From positions 1 to 64,000 of the forward strand of contig JBMYSZ010000021.1 in assembly GCA_049603835.1 (NCBI GenBank): 64,000 nucleotides of DNA. The letters run 5' to 3'. This document shows, piece after piece, positions 32,756-41,559 of the stretch (positions are counted from its first letter, which is position 1; the number at the start of each line of letters is the position of its first letter). A program made the position numbers and the translations under genes. Under the pieces are notes generated by a model. That model was not told where the DNA came from and made no database searches. It saw only the letters and a program-made list of their open reading frames with translations. This DNA comes from Mangrovicoccus sp049603835 (GTDB taxonomy: Bacteria > Pseudomonadota > Alphaproteobacteria > Rhodobacterales > Rhodobacteraceae).

Positions 32756-33691
32756 ATGCGGTTCGTGGCGGCATTAGCGGCGGTTTTCCTGTGCATCTCG
32801 GCTGGGCTTAGCTTGGCCGCGGATAAAGGGCATGGCGACGCCCATGCTGACGACTCTCATTCCATGGCAGCAGAACATGGGGCGGATGCTGGCCATGGTA
32901 AAGATCATGGCACGGATCATGGGACGGGCGCCAAAATACAAATGGCACAACCGGAGCCACCCGGCGGCGCGATTTGTGAGGGTTTCGGCCCGCAAACTCC
33001 GCGCGATATCAGCAATGGTTTCGGCCTGAACGCTACCCGTTTTATCTATGCGCCTTTTTCGCAGAATATGAATCTGTGCAATATTCACACCCATACCCAG
33101 GCGGAGCATCGCGGCCCTGGGTTTGAGCTTTATAGCGGCCCTGGCGATCATGGCGGCTATCGCTGCAATGACACTCTCAATCTCAGCGCGGAAGAGCTGC
33201 AACCCTGGAGCGGCCGCAACGGTTATGCTGGGGTCGTCCCCGGCGACACTATCGAGGTGCATTGGGTCTATTCCAGTTGTCCCGTCGCCCCCGGACCGGG
33301 GCTGGGATCTTGCCTTAGCGATAAATGCGCCAATCCGCAGCTAAGGGTGGAAAGCCAGGTCTTTTTGGTGGTGAATGACCCTAATGCCTCGAACTTTATG
33401 GATTACGTCTATCACGGCGACATGGTCCGGGGCCGCCACCAACCCAAAGCGCTCCCAACTGGGACAGGTGCGCCGATTGTTTTTGCTGGCTCCACAACCG
33501 GCACAAGTTACACCCAAGAAATCTGCTCGCCCATGCAGGTCACTTGGAGTGTGCGGCCGCGTTGCGCCAAATTGCATATTGGATCGCTGCATGAATGGGG
33601 GCTTTCGGCCACGAATGTTTTCGAAGAGGATCACAGCCATGGGGTACGCGCCTTGGTGACCTCGCCATTGCTTTTGTCCCATATCGAATAG
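32756..33691 (+). CDS. Delta-class carbonic anhydrase with His-rich N-terminus
   Basis: 311 residues with a signal peptide (MRFVAALAAVFLCISAGLSLAA). Residues 23-60 are very rich in His, Asp and Gly (KGHGDAHADD, HGADAGHGKDHGTDHG), a likely metal-binding tether. The following domain has the delta carbonic anhydrase layout with zinc ligands in CNIHTHTQAEH and EVHWVYSSC. Additional cysteines (ICEGFGP, SCLSDKC, ICSP, RCAK) could form disulfides in the periplasm. It would hydrate CO2 at the cell surface. The delta class was first defined in diatoms and occurs in some bacteria. The GLGSCLSDKCANPQLRVESQ block is a family hallmark as I remember it. A good intrinsic terminator follows. Confidence 0.85.
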   Translation: MRFVAALAAVFLCISAGLSLAADKGHGDAHADDSHSMAAEHGADAGHGKDHGTDHGTGAKIQMAQPEPPGGAICEGFGPQTPRDISNGFGLNATRFIYAPFSQNMNLCNIHTHTQAEHRGPGFELYSGPGDHGGYRCNDTLNLSAEELQPWSGRNGYAGVVPGDTIEVHWVYSSCPVAPGPGLGSCLSDKCANPQLRVESQVFLVVNDPNASNFMDYVYHGDMVRGRHQPKALPTGTGAPIVFAGSTTGTSYTQEICSPMQVTWSVRPRCAKLHIGSLHEWGLSATNVFEEDHSHGVRALVTSPLLLSHIE

Positions 33692-33715
33692 CGGGATCCT
33701 TCGTCACAACAACTG

Positions 33716-33745
33716 GGCGCGACCCTTTGGCTAGTCGCGCCTTTT
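33716..33745 (+). terminator. Intrinsic terminator after the carbonic anhydrase
   Basis: GGCGCGAC (33716-33723) pairs perfectly with GTCGCGCC (33734-33741) around a 10-base loop and is followed by TTTT. It begins 25 bp after the stop codon. Confidence 0.7.
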
Positions 33746-33758
33746 AAAGGAAAGGCCT

Positions 33759-33791
33759 ACCAAAACAAACAAATAGAATGTTTGTTTTGGT
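33759..33791. promoter_or_regulatory. 33-bp perfect inverted repeat upstream of the DUF2798 gene
   Basis: ACCAAAACAAACA (33759-33771), a 7-base spacer, then TGTTTGTTTTGGT (33779-33791): 13 perfectly paired positions on each side. It lies seven bases before the preferred start codon of the DUF2798 gene (33799) and covers an upstream in-frame ATG (33778). It may be an operator for a dimeric repressor or an mRNA hairpin controlling translation. Confidence 0.7.
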
Positions 33792-33798
33792 GCCCGTG

Positions 33799-34035
33799 AT
33801 GATCCCTCCTAAATATGCGCCTGTGCTTTTCGGCCTGATCCTGAGTGGAATGATGTCCTGCCTGGTATCCGGCATCTCTACTATCCGCGCCGTTGGGCTT
33901 AGCCCAGACTTTCTGATGCTTTGGGGGCAAAACTGGCTATTTAGCTGGGCGGTGGCTTTCCCCATTGTCCTCATTGTCGCCCCGATCACCCGACGGCTTG
34001 TGGCACTATTGGTGGCCCAGCCAAAGGCCGATTAG
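33799..34035 (+). CDS. DUF2798 family small membrane protein
   Basis: 78 residues with two transmembrane helices (about 8-30 and 45-67), the layout of the DUF2798 family (PPKYAPVLFGLILSGMMSCLVSGI then the WLFSWAVAFPIVLIVAPITRRLV helix). Function is unknown. An upstream ATG at 33778 lies inside the perfect inverted repeat and would add seven hydrophobic residues; family members begin near the second ATG, so 33799 is preferred. It has no strong ribosome site, which fits control by the hairpin. The surrounding sequence is AT-richer than neighbouring genes. Confidence 0.75.
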   Translation: MIPPKYAPVLFGLILSGMMSCLVSGISTIRAVGLSPDFLMLWGQNWLFSWAVAFPIVLIVAPITRRLVALLVAQPKAD

Positions 34036-34118
34036 GCAAATGCTACCCCATCATACCATTAGGTTGGACTAAGCGAATATGTTACCCCTAGGTTAAAACC
34101 AAGAGGGGAGAATCCGCT

Positions 34119-34787
34119 ATGCCGCGTCAAATTACCTTTGACGATCTGGTCGCCGGGGCTGAGCTCATGGGCCGCGTTTATGACGATCCGTATCAAGAGG
34201 ATGTAATCGAGAAAATCGAGAATAAAGGCGTCCAAGCCTATTATCTGCGCGACGGCACCTTAGTCATTCCCGGTACGAATGAATCTTTTGACTGGGTCGA
34301 TTTCAATTTCGAGGCGTTCAATATCATCGGCAAAAAACCGTCTTTGGTAAATACGGTCATGGGCGATAGTGGTGAATTTGAATGGCATGCAGGCTTTTTG
34401 GAGCATGCCCATACGGTATTCACCTTTGCCAATGTCCTTAAACCCAAGCTGATTATCGGCCATTCGCTCGGCGCGGCGTCGGCCCAGATCGTCGGCGCTT
34501 CGATGAAAATTCCAACCCTCGCCTATGCCTCTCCCCGCCCCTTGCGCGGCCAAAGCCAGCCTGAGGGCGCGAATTGCGTGCTCAATATCCTGCGCAGCGA
34601 TGATTTGGTCTGCGACGTGCCTCCGAAATGGCTGGGCTTTTTTCATGTGGGGCAAGTGGTGCGCATGAACCCCCGGGGAATCCATCTGGGCGAAGATCAC
34701 CGGATCAACCACTATCTTGACGCTATGGCTGATAGCGCGGTGAAGCCGAAACTGGATGAGTTTCTACCCGCGACGCTGATTGCCTGA
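34119..34787 (+). CDS. Lipase-class-3-like alpha/beta hydrolase
   Basis: 222 residues. The nucleophile elbow is GHSLGAAS with Ser116. Plausible acid and histidine members of the triad are Asp161/162 in ILRSDDLVCDVP and His194 or His198 in DHRINHYLD. The preceding VIPGTNESFDWVDF matches the oxyanion-loop strand of class 3 (fungal-type) lipases. There is no signal peptide, so it is cytoplasmic or exported by a non-Sec route. GGGGAG lies ahead of the ATG. The natural ester substrate is not predictable. Confidence 0.82.
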   Translation: MPRQITFDDLVAGAELMGRVYDDPYQEDVIEKIENKGVQAYYLRDGTLVIPGTNESFDWVDFNFEAFNIIGKKPSLVNTVMGDSGEFEWHAGFLEHAHTVFTFANVLKPKLIIGHSLGAASAQIVGASMKIPTLAYASPRPLRGQSQPEGANCVLNILRSDDLVCDVPPKWLGFFHVGQVVRMNPRGIHLGEDHRINHYLDAMADSAVKPKLDEFLPATLIA

Positions 34788-34820
34788 TGAACTAACCCTC
34801 CGAGCGGCGGCGCTCCGAGC

Positions 34821-37607
34821 TTAATGCGCCTCCGCCCAACTCGCCCCTTGGCCCGCATCCACCGTGAGCGGCACAGCCAGATCCACCGCCGGGAGCGAGG
34901 CACTTTCCATCACCTCGCGCACGGTTTCGATCACCTGATCCACCGCGCCCTCTTCGACCTCGAACAGCAATTCGTCATGGACTTGCAGCAGCATCTTCGC
35001 GGGCAGACCTTCGATCGCGGCGGGCATGCGGATCATCGCACGTCGGATCACATCGGCCGCAGTGCCTTGGATCGGCGCATTGATCGCCGCGCGGCTGGCA
35101 AAACCGGCACGCGGGCCTTTGGCATTGATCTCGGGCGTGTGGATTTTACGGCCAAATAGCGTTTGCACATAGCCATGCTCTTTCGCGAAGGCCTTGGTTT
35201 CGTTCATATAATCCTTGATGCCAGGGAAACGCTCAAAATAGCGGTCAATAAAACCCTGGGCCTCGCTGCGCGGGATGCGCAGATTTCGCGCGAGCCCAAA
35301 GCCGGAAATACCATAGATCACCCCGAAATTGATCGCCTTGGCCTGCCGCCGGATCATCGGATCCATGCCCTCAAGCGGGACATTGAACATCTCGGCGGCG
35401 GTCATGGCGTGGATGTCCTGCCCATCCTTAAAGGCCTGACGCAGCGCATCAATTCCAGCAATATGGGCGAGGATACGCAGCTCGATCTGGCTATAATCCA
35501 GGCTGATCAACACATGGCCTGGCTCGGCCACGAACGCCTCGCGGATGCGCCGCCCCTCTTCCGAGCGGATCGGGATATTTTGCAAATTCGGATCGGTGGA
35601 GGCGAGCCGCCCGGTAGCCGCCCCAGCGATGGAATAAGAGGTATGCACCCGCCCAGTTTCGGGGTGGATATGGTCTTGCAGCGCGTCGGTATAGGTGGAT
35701 TTCAGCTTCGACAGCTGACGCCAATCAAGCACCCGGCCCGGCAAATCATGCTCGGTCGCCAGATCTTCGAGCACATCGGCAGGCGTGGACCAAGCCCCGG
35801 TTTTGCCCTTTTTGCCGCCCTCAAACCCCATCTTATCAAACAGGATTTCGCCAAGCTGCTTGGGCGAGCCCACATTGAATTTCTCGCCCGCCAGCTCATG
35901 AATTTCGTCTTCGAGCCCAGCCATTTTCTGTGCAAAAGCATTGGACATACGGCTCAGCGTATCGCGATCCACCTTGATCCCCGTGCGCTCCATGGCGGCC
36001 AGAACCGGCACGAGCGGGCGCTCTAGGGTTTCGTAGACCGTGGTCACTTTGGCGCGGTGCAGCTCGGGCTTGAGCGCATGCCACAGCCGAAGCGTGATAT
36101 CCGCATCCTCGGCGGCATAGGCGCTGGCCTTATCGATAGGCACGCGGTCAAAAGTGATGGCAGATTTGCCCGAGCCCAAAAGCGGCTTTATCGGGATCGG
36201 CGTATGACCGAGATATTTCTCCGACAAAAGATCCATCCCATGGCCATGCAGCCCCGCATGCTGCGCGTAGCTGATCAGCATCGTGTCATCTATGGGCGCG
36301 ACGGAAATATTAAGCCCAGCAAAGATCTTAGCATCATATTTCATATTCTGCCCGATCTTCAGGATCGACGGATCTTCGAGCACCGGGCCAAGCATATCGA
36401 GCGCTTCATTCAGCCCCATCTGCCCCTCTGCCAGGGCATCCGAGCCAAAAAGCCCGTCGCCATCATCCGCTTTATGGGTCAGTGGAATATAGCAGGCATG
36501 GCCTTCCTCAACCGCGAGCGAAATCCCCACCAGCTCGGCGCGCATCTCATTAAGGCTGGTGGTTTCCGTATCCACCGCCACCCATCCGCGCTGATAGATC
36601 AGGTCGATCCATTTTTGCAGCGCCGCCGCATCGCGGAGGGTTTCGTATTTCTCTGGGTCAAAGGGCTGCGGCGCAGTTTCGGCAGGGCTGGCCGGAGCCG
36701 CGGCCTCGGCTGGGGCCTCTGCCCCCAAATGATCCGCGATACGCTTTGTCAGCGTGCGGAATTCCATTTGAGTTACGAATTCCAAAAGCGCCTCCGCCTC
36801 GGGCTCTTTCACCTCTAGGTCATCAAGGGTGAAATCCAGCGGTGTATTGCAGTCAAGTTCCACCAGGCGTTTGGAAATGCGGATCTGATCCGCCTTTTCG
36901 ATCAGGGTTTGGCGGCGTTTGGGCTGCTTGATCTCTTCGGCGCGGGCCAAAAGCGTATCCAGATCGCCATATTCATTGATCAGCTGCGCTGCGGTTTTAA
37001 TCCCGATCCCCGGCGCGCCCGGCACATTATCCACCGAATCCCCGGCCAAAGCCTGGACATCCACCACGCGTTCGGGACCGACGCCAAATTTCGCCTTCAC
37101 ACCCTCCACATCGATGCGGGTGTTTTTCATGGCATCGAGCATCTCAACCCCGCCGCCCACAAGCTGCATCAAATCCTTATCCGACGAAATGATGGTCACC
37201 TGCCCGCCCGCATCCCGCGCTTGGCAGGAAAGAGTCGCGATGATGTCATCGGCCTCATAGTCCTCGATCTCGATACAGGCGAGGTTAAAAGCGCGGGTCG
37301 CGTCACGGGTCAGCGGGAATTGCGGGCGCAGATCTTCGGGGGCTGGCGGACGGTTGGCTTTGTAGTCTGGATAGATCTCATTGCGAAAGGTCTTAGACGA
37401 ATAGTCAAAGATAACAGCGGCATGGGTAGGCGCCTCGGGGCCTGTATTGCCCTCAATATACTTAAACAGCATATTGCAAAACCCGCTTACCGCCCCAACT
37501 GGCAGCCCGTCGGATTTGCGCGTCAGCGGCGGCAAAGCGTGATAAGCCCGGAAAATAAAGGCCGATCCGTCGATCAGATGCAGATGATGCCCTTTACCAA
37601 ATGCCAT
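34821..37607 (-). CDS. polA: DNA polymerase I
   Basis: 928 residues, full length. An N-terminal 5'-3' exonuclease domain (GSAFIFRAYHALPP; YEADDIIATL; GDSVDNVPG) is followed by a 3'-5' proofreading domain that keeps its catalytic acids (VAVDTETTSLNEM, EDADITLRLW). The polymerase domain has motif A LISLDYSQIELRIL, motif B around RRQAKAINFGVIYG, and motif C LLQVHDELLFEV. It fills gaps in replication and excision repair. The linker near residue 300 is Ala/Pro-rich. A strong GGGGAAGGG site precedes the start. Confidence 0.98.
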   Translation of the reverse strand: MAFGKGHHLHLIDGSAFIFRAYHALPPLTRKSDGLPVGAVSGFCNMLFKYIEGNTGPEAPTHAAVIFDYSSKTFRNEIYPDYKANRPPAPEDLRPQFPLTRDATRAFNLACIEIEDYEADDIIATLSCQARDAGGQVTIISSDKDLMQLVGGGVEMLDAMKNTRIDVEGVKAKFGVGPERVVDVQALAGDSVDNVPGAPGIGIKTAAQLINEYGDLDTLLARAEEIKQPKRRQTLIEKADQIRISKRLVELDCNTPLDFTLDDLEVKEPEAEALLEFVTQMEFRTLTKRIADHLGAEAPAEAAAPASPAETAPQPFDPEKYETLRDAAALQKWIDLIYQRGWVAVDTETTSLNEMRAELVGISLAVEEGHACYIPLTHKADDGDGLFGSDALAEGQMGLNEALDMLGPVLEDPSILKIGQNMKYDAKIFAGLNISVAPIDDTMLISYAQHAGLHGHGMDLLSEKYLGHTPIPIKPLLGSGKSAITFDRVPIDKASAYAAEDADITLRLWHALKPELHRAKVTTVYETLERPLVPVLAAMERTGIKVDRDTLSRMSNAFAQKMAGLEDEIHELAGEKFNVGSPKQLGEILFDKMGFEGGKKGKTGAWSTPADVLEDLATEHDLPGRVLDWRQLSKLKSTYTDALQDHIHPETGRVHTSYSIAGAATGRLASTDPNLQNIPIRSEEGRRIREAFVAEPGHVLISLDYSQIELRILAHIAGIDALRQAFKDGQDIHAMTAAEMFNVPLEGMDPMIRRQAKAINFGVIYGISGFGLARNLRIPRSEAQGFIDRYFERFPGIKDYMNETKAFAKEHGYVQTLFGRKIHTPEINAKGPRAGFASRAAINAPIQGTAADVIRRAMIRMPAAIEGLPAKMLLQVHDELLFEVEEGAVDQVIETVREVMESASLPAVDLAVPLTVDAGQGASWAEAH

Positions 37608-37749
37608 AGCGCGCCCTTCCCCTTGGTGTCCTCGTCATGTAGCGGGCCAATGCGCTAAGGTCCACGGCTGAGCCCACGTCAATCGCTGGGTTTAACCGGA
37701 TCTTGTCAATTCGACCGATAAGCGAGCAGTACCGGCACCGGAGCACCCA

Positions 37750-38181
37750 ATGCAGATGGACCCCAAAGATATCCGGCGAAAAATCCGCGAGGCCGTCAAA
37801 GAGCATGACGCCTGGAAGGAAAAATTCGCCTCCACGGTTGAGACGGATCCCCAGTCGCTCAAATCCGCTACGATTGCGCGGGATGATTGCTGTGGCTTTG
37901 GACGGTTTTTACACCAAACGGATTTTCCCGATTGGGTCGTGGATCGCAAACCTTACGAGGTGATCACCCGGCTGCACAAAGATTTCCATGCCCAAGCCGC
38001 GCAAGCCGCCGAATTGGCGCAATCGGGCCGACTGGCAGAGGCGCGCCGCCTGATCGCCGGCCCATGCGAAGCCGCGAGCGATAAGCTGCGGCGCGCTTTG
38101 CGGAAATGGGACGGGGAATTATCCGAACTTTGGGGCCGTCGCTTGGCAGATCATGACCCAAACGCGCCGCCACGGCCCTGA
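37750..38181 (+). CDS. Free-standing CZB (chemoreceptor zinc-binding) protein
   Basis: 143 residues. It carries the CZB zinc site without any signalling domain: His19 in KEHDAWKEKF, Cys48 in DDCCGFGRFLHQ (the C-x-[LF]-G-x-W-like core), and His76 and His80 in RLHKDFHAQA. CZB domains bind zinc very tightly, and the Zn-Cys can be oxidised, so the protein may sense zinc or hypochlorous acid, or act as a diguanylate-cyclase or receptor partner in trans. Two further helices complete the bundle. The ATG has GGAG six bases upstream. It is divergent from polA. Confidence 0.78.
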   Translation: MQMDPKDIRRKIREAVKEHDAWKEKFASTVETDPQSLKSATIARDDCCGFGRFLHQTDFPDWVVDRKPYEVITRLHKDFHAQAAQAAELAQSGRLAEARRLIAGPCEAASDKLRRALRKWDGELSELWGRRLADHDPNAPPRP

Positions 38182-38219
38182 ATTTGGGTCTAGGCCTTGG
38201 CGATCTGGCCCCGCCAGTT

Positions 38220-38432
38220 TTAGCCCGCGTTTTCCACCAGGCCAAATTTTGCCATGACCTCGTCTTTGCGGTCCGCCGCAATAAATAGCTTGTCGCAATA
38301 AGGGCACTGCACATAGCCTTTTTCCGCGTCAATCGTCAGATAGACCCGCGGATGCCCCAAAGCGCCTTCGCCGCCGTCACAAGCAACACGGGTTGCGGTC
38401 ACGATCTCAAATTCAGGGGGGGTGGTGGCCAT
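38220..38432 (-). CDS. Zinc-finger CHCC-type protein (NDUFS6-like)
   Basis: 70 residues. The zf-CHCC zinc site is visible as Cys18 (VACDGG), His27 (GHPRVYL) and the CPYC pair (QCPYCDKLFI), as in the mitochondrial complex I subunit NDUFS6 and its small alphaproteobacterial homologues. The ATG at 38432 is chosen because GGAG lies seven bases upstream and the family starts there; the open frame to 38486 is not needed. In mitochondria the homologue helps complete the N-module of complex I; the bacterial role is likely similar but unproven. Confidence 0.85.
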   Translation of the reverse strand: MATTPPEFEIVTATRVACDGGEGALGHPRVYLTIDAEKGYVQCPYCDKLFIAADRKDEVMAKFGLVENAG

Positions 38433-38557
38433 GGAGAGCTCCCTCTTTACATCCCAGTTGCTTGCGCGCTTGTCGCCGATGCCCATCAGGGCTAGGTCAG
38501 CGATAAGCTATTGCCCCGCGCCGGGCAAGGAATGCTGCACCGGGAAAGGGGCTCAGA

Positions 38558-39517
38558 ATGTCACATTACGCCATAGAGATTGAGGGTTTGTCAAAAACCT
38601 ATGCAGGCTCCAAGACCCAATCCCCCAAACGGGCGCTGAGCCAGGTTGATCTGAAGATCCCTATTGGCAGTGTTTTTGGGCTTTTGGGGCCGAATGGCGC
38701 GGGCAAATCCACCTTGATCAATATTTTGGCCGGGCTTGTGAAAAAAACCGAGGGCCGCGTCAAAATTTGGGGATTTGACCAGGATCGCAATCCGCGTCAA
38801 TCCCGCGCGGCCATTGGTGTTATGCCGCAAGAGCTGAATATGGATCCGTTTTTTACCCCGCGCGGCTCGCTAGAGGTGCAAGCGGGGCTGTATGGCGTTC
38901 CGAAATCCGAACGGAAAACCGAAGAGATTCTCGGGCTCATTGGGCTTAGCGACAAGGCAGAGGCCTATGCCCGCTCTCTATCGGGCGGGATGAAGCGGCG
39001 GCTTTTGCTTGGCAAAGCCTTGGTGCATAGCCCAAATATTCTGGTTCTGGATGAGCCCACCGCCGGGGTGGATATCGAGCTGCGGCAAATGCTGTGGCGC
39101 AATGTGCGGCGGCTCAATGAGCAGGGCATGACCATTATCCTGACCACCCATTACTTGGAAGAGGCCCAAGAAATGTGCGATGAAATCGCCATTATCAATA
39201 ATGGGCATCTTGTTGTGCAGGACAGCACATCCAATTTACTTGGGCGGCTGGATGCGAAAACGCTTGTGATCACACCCGAAGCCATGCCCGAAAGCCTGCC
39301 ACAAATTCCTCATGTGGAGGCCGCGACGCGCCCCGATGGCAGCCTTGCCTTTGCCTATCGGCGCAGTGAAACCAGCCCCGGCGCCATCCTAGAGACCCTG
39401 CGCGATGCCGGTATTCAGCTGCGCGATGTGGCGACCGAAGAACCGGATCTAGAGGATGTCTTCTTAGCATTGACCCAAGAAGACAACCGACAGATGGCGC
39501 AAAGCAGCCCAGCTTAG
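38558..39517 (+). CDS. ABC transporter ATP-binding protein (orphan)
   Basis: 319 residues. Walker A is GPNGAGKST, the signature is LSGGMKRR, Walker B is ILVLDEPTAGVD, and the switch His is in TTHYLEEA. The C-terminal extension after residue 225 is like that of YadG/ABC-2-type drug or polysaccharide exporters. No membrane partner lies next to it: the downstream gene is a convergent HIT protein and the upstream one is the zf-CHCC gene on the other strand. The permease must be elsewhere, or this ATPase serves a distant one. Its 3' end overlaps the HIT gene by 4 bp. Confidence 0.92.
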   Translation: MSHYAIEIEGLSKTYAGSKTQSPKRALSQVDLKIPIGSVFGLLGPNGAGKSTLINILAGLVKKTEGRVKIWGFDQDRNPRQSRAAIGVMPQELNMDPFFTPRGSLEVQAGLYGVPKSERKTEEILGLIGLSDKAEAYARSLSGGMKRRLLLGKALVHSPNILVLDEPTAGVDIELRQMLWRNVRRLNEQGMTIILTTHYLEEAQEMCDEIAIINNGHLVVQDSTSNLLGRLDAKTLVITPEAMPESLPQIPHVEAATRPDGSLAFAYRRSETSPGAILETLRDAGIQLRDVATEEPDLEDVFLALTQEDNRQMAQSSPA

Positions 39518-39891
39518 ATCGGCAGCAAGCCTCCCAAAGGACGGCCAGCCACCATATGCACATGCATATGCGGCACTTCTTGCATACTGTCCTCGCCCGC
39601 ATTGGAAATCATCCGAAACCCGCCAGAGCCATCATGCGGCTCTAGCCCCAGCTCTTTGGCGATTTTTCCGATCAACCGGGTGAAATCCAGGATTTCAGCA
39701 TCCGTGGCCTCATTGGCGAAATGATCATAGGTGATATAGGCACCTTTGGGGATCACCAGCACATGTTCGGGCGCTTGCGGGCGGATGTCGCGGAAGGCCA
39801 GGCTATGATCTGTTTCCATCACAGTGGTGTTGGGAATTTCGCCGCGCAGGATTTTAGCGAAAATATTCTCATTGTCATACTGATAGGCCAT
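39514..39891 (-). CDS. HIT-family nucleotide hydrolase (HINT-like)
   Basis: 125 residues. The histidine triad HMHVHM is at the C-terminus and the opening DNENIFAKILRGEIP is typical of bacterial HINT proteins. They hydrolyse adenosine phosphoramidates and lysyl-AMP-like nucleotides in the cytoplasm. AGGAAC lies before the ATG. It is 10 bp downstream of the glycosyltransferase gene on the same strand, so the two may share a transcript, though no functional tie is evident. Confidence 0.94.
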   Translation of the reverse strand: MAYQYDNENIFAKILRGEIPNTTVMETDHSLAFRDIRPQAPEHVLVIPKGAYITYDHFANEATDAEILDFTRLIGKIAKELGLEPHDGSGGFRMISNAGEDSMQEVPHMHVHMVAGRPLGGLLPI

Positions 39892-39901
39892 TGGCTGTTC
39901 C

Positions 39902-41476
39902 TCACTCCCCGGTCAAATCCAGACTTGCCAATAGGTCATTTGCTAGGCCCGGTTCGATGTCAAGCGCCTCGGTCAAATAGCGGCCGGCCAATGAGGGGGG
40001 CGTTTCATTTGTGATCACAAAACTCGGCAAGTTCAGCCGGTTTAGCGCCGCCCGCTCGGCCTGCAAATCCGCTGTGATCACAGAATGCAGAGTGTCAGAA
40101 ATGGCAACCGGCATATCCGGCTGCAATACGCCCAAACGCATGCCATGGCCCGTCGCAAAACCCTCGGTCAGGTCGTGGTCTAGCCGCAATAGCCGGATCT
40201 GGCAGGGATGTTTTGCCAAAAGCTGCAGCAGCTCAAACCGGCTCGGATCGAGACAGAAAAACAGCCGCCGCGCACCGCTAAGCTCTGCAATCAATCCCAG
40301 AGTTTTCGCCGGATCGCGCCGCCGCTGCTCCGCAGTATCGCCATAGCCACCCAGATTGGGCAGGCCACCGCAATCTTCGTCGAAAAGATAGCCCAAGCTC
40401 AGTTGATTGGGGCGTTTTGGGATCTGCTCCATAACCGCTTTGCCCAAATGCCACGCTTTGGACAGCACCACCGTCACACTCATATGGCTGCCCAGCCCCG
40501 CCCTGGTCCAAGGCGCGGGCGGCACACGATGCCCCAACCGGCCCCGCGTCGCCAAAAAACCCCGCCCTTGATCCGATCCCGGCCAGTGTTTAGCATTGGT
40601 CAAAGCGCTATTGCGATATCGTTCCGCGAGGCGTTGCTTCAAAGCACGCGCCTGAGGCGAAATCTTTCGCGCGAAAAACTCCGGCTGCGAAATCAGCCAG
40701 TCATAGTGATCATTGTGAAATGTCAGCGGCATGCCATAATCGGTAAAGCGCAAGAAAGTGGGCGGCGCACCGCTGCGCTCTGCCTCTGGCACCAGATGGG
40801 CGACCAGGCTTTGGATACAGATTTCATCGGGGATCCAGCTGGTTTTGAAAAACCGGATCCAACCGGGTTTCGCGCGACTAAGATCCAACAAAGCCTGGGC
40901 CGTGGCGCGACGCAAACACCACCATTGCGACCCGATCCGCAGCTTCAGCCCGCGCGGCACGGGCCGGGTCAGGCCAAGCCATTGCTGCGCCATCAACCAG
41001 CCATAGAACAAGACCCGCTGCGAGCGCTCATTAAAAGGATGACGGTAGATCACCCTTTCCTCTTTCAGTCCGGTTTTGATCCAACCGGAAGTGAAAAAAT
41101 CCTGGGTTTCGATATAATCTAAACGCCCGGGCCGCAGCGCCGCACGGATCGACACCGCCGGCTGGATCGGCATGCAATCGCCGGAAATCAGGTAAAAATG
41201 CGTGGCCTTTGGAAACACCCGCAACGCTTCGGTCAAGCTATTCAAAGTAGCTTGAACCAAAGACCACTCCCCCCAACCGCATTTCTGCCGCTGTTTCACC
41301 AAATGCAGATTGGGGCACCCTGCCAACATCGCCGCCAGTTGATCCGCGACGGATTTGGGCGCGCGCGCATCCAGATGGATCGCCACATAATCCCCGCCCG
41401 CAGCCAAAAGCCGTGCTTGATCCACCACCGCCTGCGGGTTGCGATGGCACAATAAGAGATAAGCGATTTGAACCAA
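39902..41476 (-). CDS. GT14-type beta-1,6-N-acetylglucosaminyltransferase-like protein
   Basis: 524 residues. The N-terminal half is a core-2/I-branching (GT14) glycosyltransferase domain: IAYLLLCHRNPQAV opening, VAIHLDARAP, FYLISGDCMPI and SQWWCLRR before residue 200. The C-terminal 200 residues form an additional domain found in Rhodobacterales homologues, of unknown role. It probably adds a GlcNAc-like branch to a surface glycan. The start is a TTG at 41476, with no good ATG. A divergent sulfotransferase gene begins 84 bp away, suggesting the product is a sulfated polysaccharide. Confidence 0.84.
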   Translation of the reverse strand: MVQIAYLLLCHRNPQAVVDQARLLAAGGDYVAIHLDARAPKSVADQLAAMLAGCPNLHLVKQRQKCGWGEWSLVQATLNSLTEALRVFPKATHFYLISGDCMPIQPAVSIRAALRPGRLDYIETQDFFTSGWIKTGLKEERVIYRHPFNERSQRVLFYGWLMAQQWLGLTRPVPRGLKLRIGSQWWCLRRATAQALLDLSRAKPGWIRFFKTSWIPDEICIQSLVAHLVPEAERSGAPPTFLRFTDYGMPLTFHNDHYDWLISQPEFFARKISPQARALKQRLAERYRNSALTNAKHWPGSDQGRGFLATRGRLGHRVPPAPWTRAGLGSHMSVTVVLSKAWHLGKAVMEQIPKRPNQLSLGYLFDEDCGGLPNLGGYGDTAEQRRRDPAKTLGLIAELSGARRLFFCLDPSRFELLQLLAKHPCQIRLLRLDHDLTEGFATGHGMRLGVLQPDMPVAISDTLHSVITADLQAERAALNRLNLPSFVITNETPPSLAGRYLTEALDIEPGLANDLLASLDLTGE

Positions 41477-41559
41477 ATTAGAGATGTCCGGCCAATCCTT
41501 AGACTTTCTTCACCCAAAAACCCCAGAAATATTGACAAAGCGGAAAGAGGAGCCGGGAA

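Noticed and set aside
35163..36818. Plus-strand frames within polA (35163-36026 and 36057-36818)
   Set aside because: They lie wholly opposite conserved polymerase motifs and show no domain or ribosome binding site.
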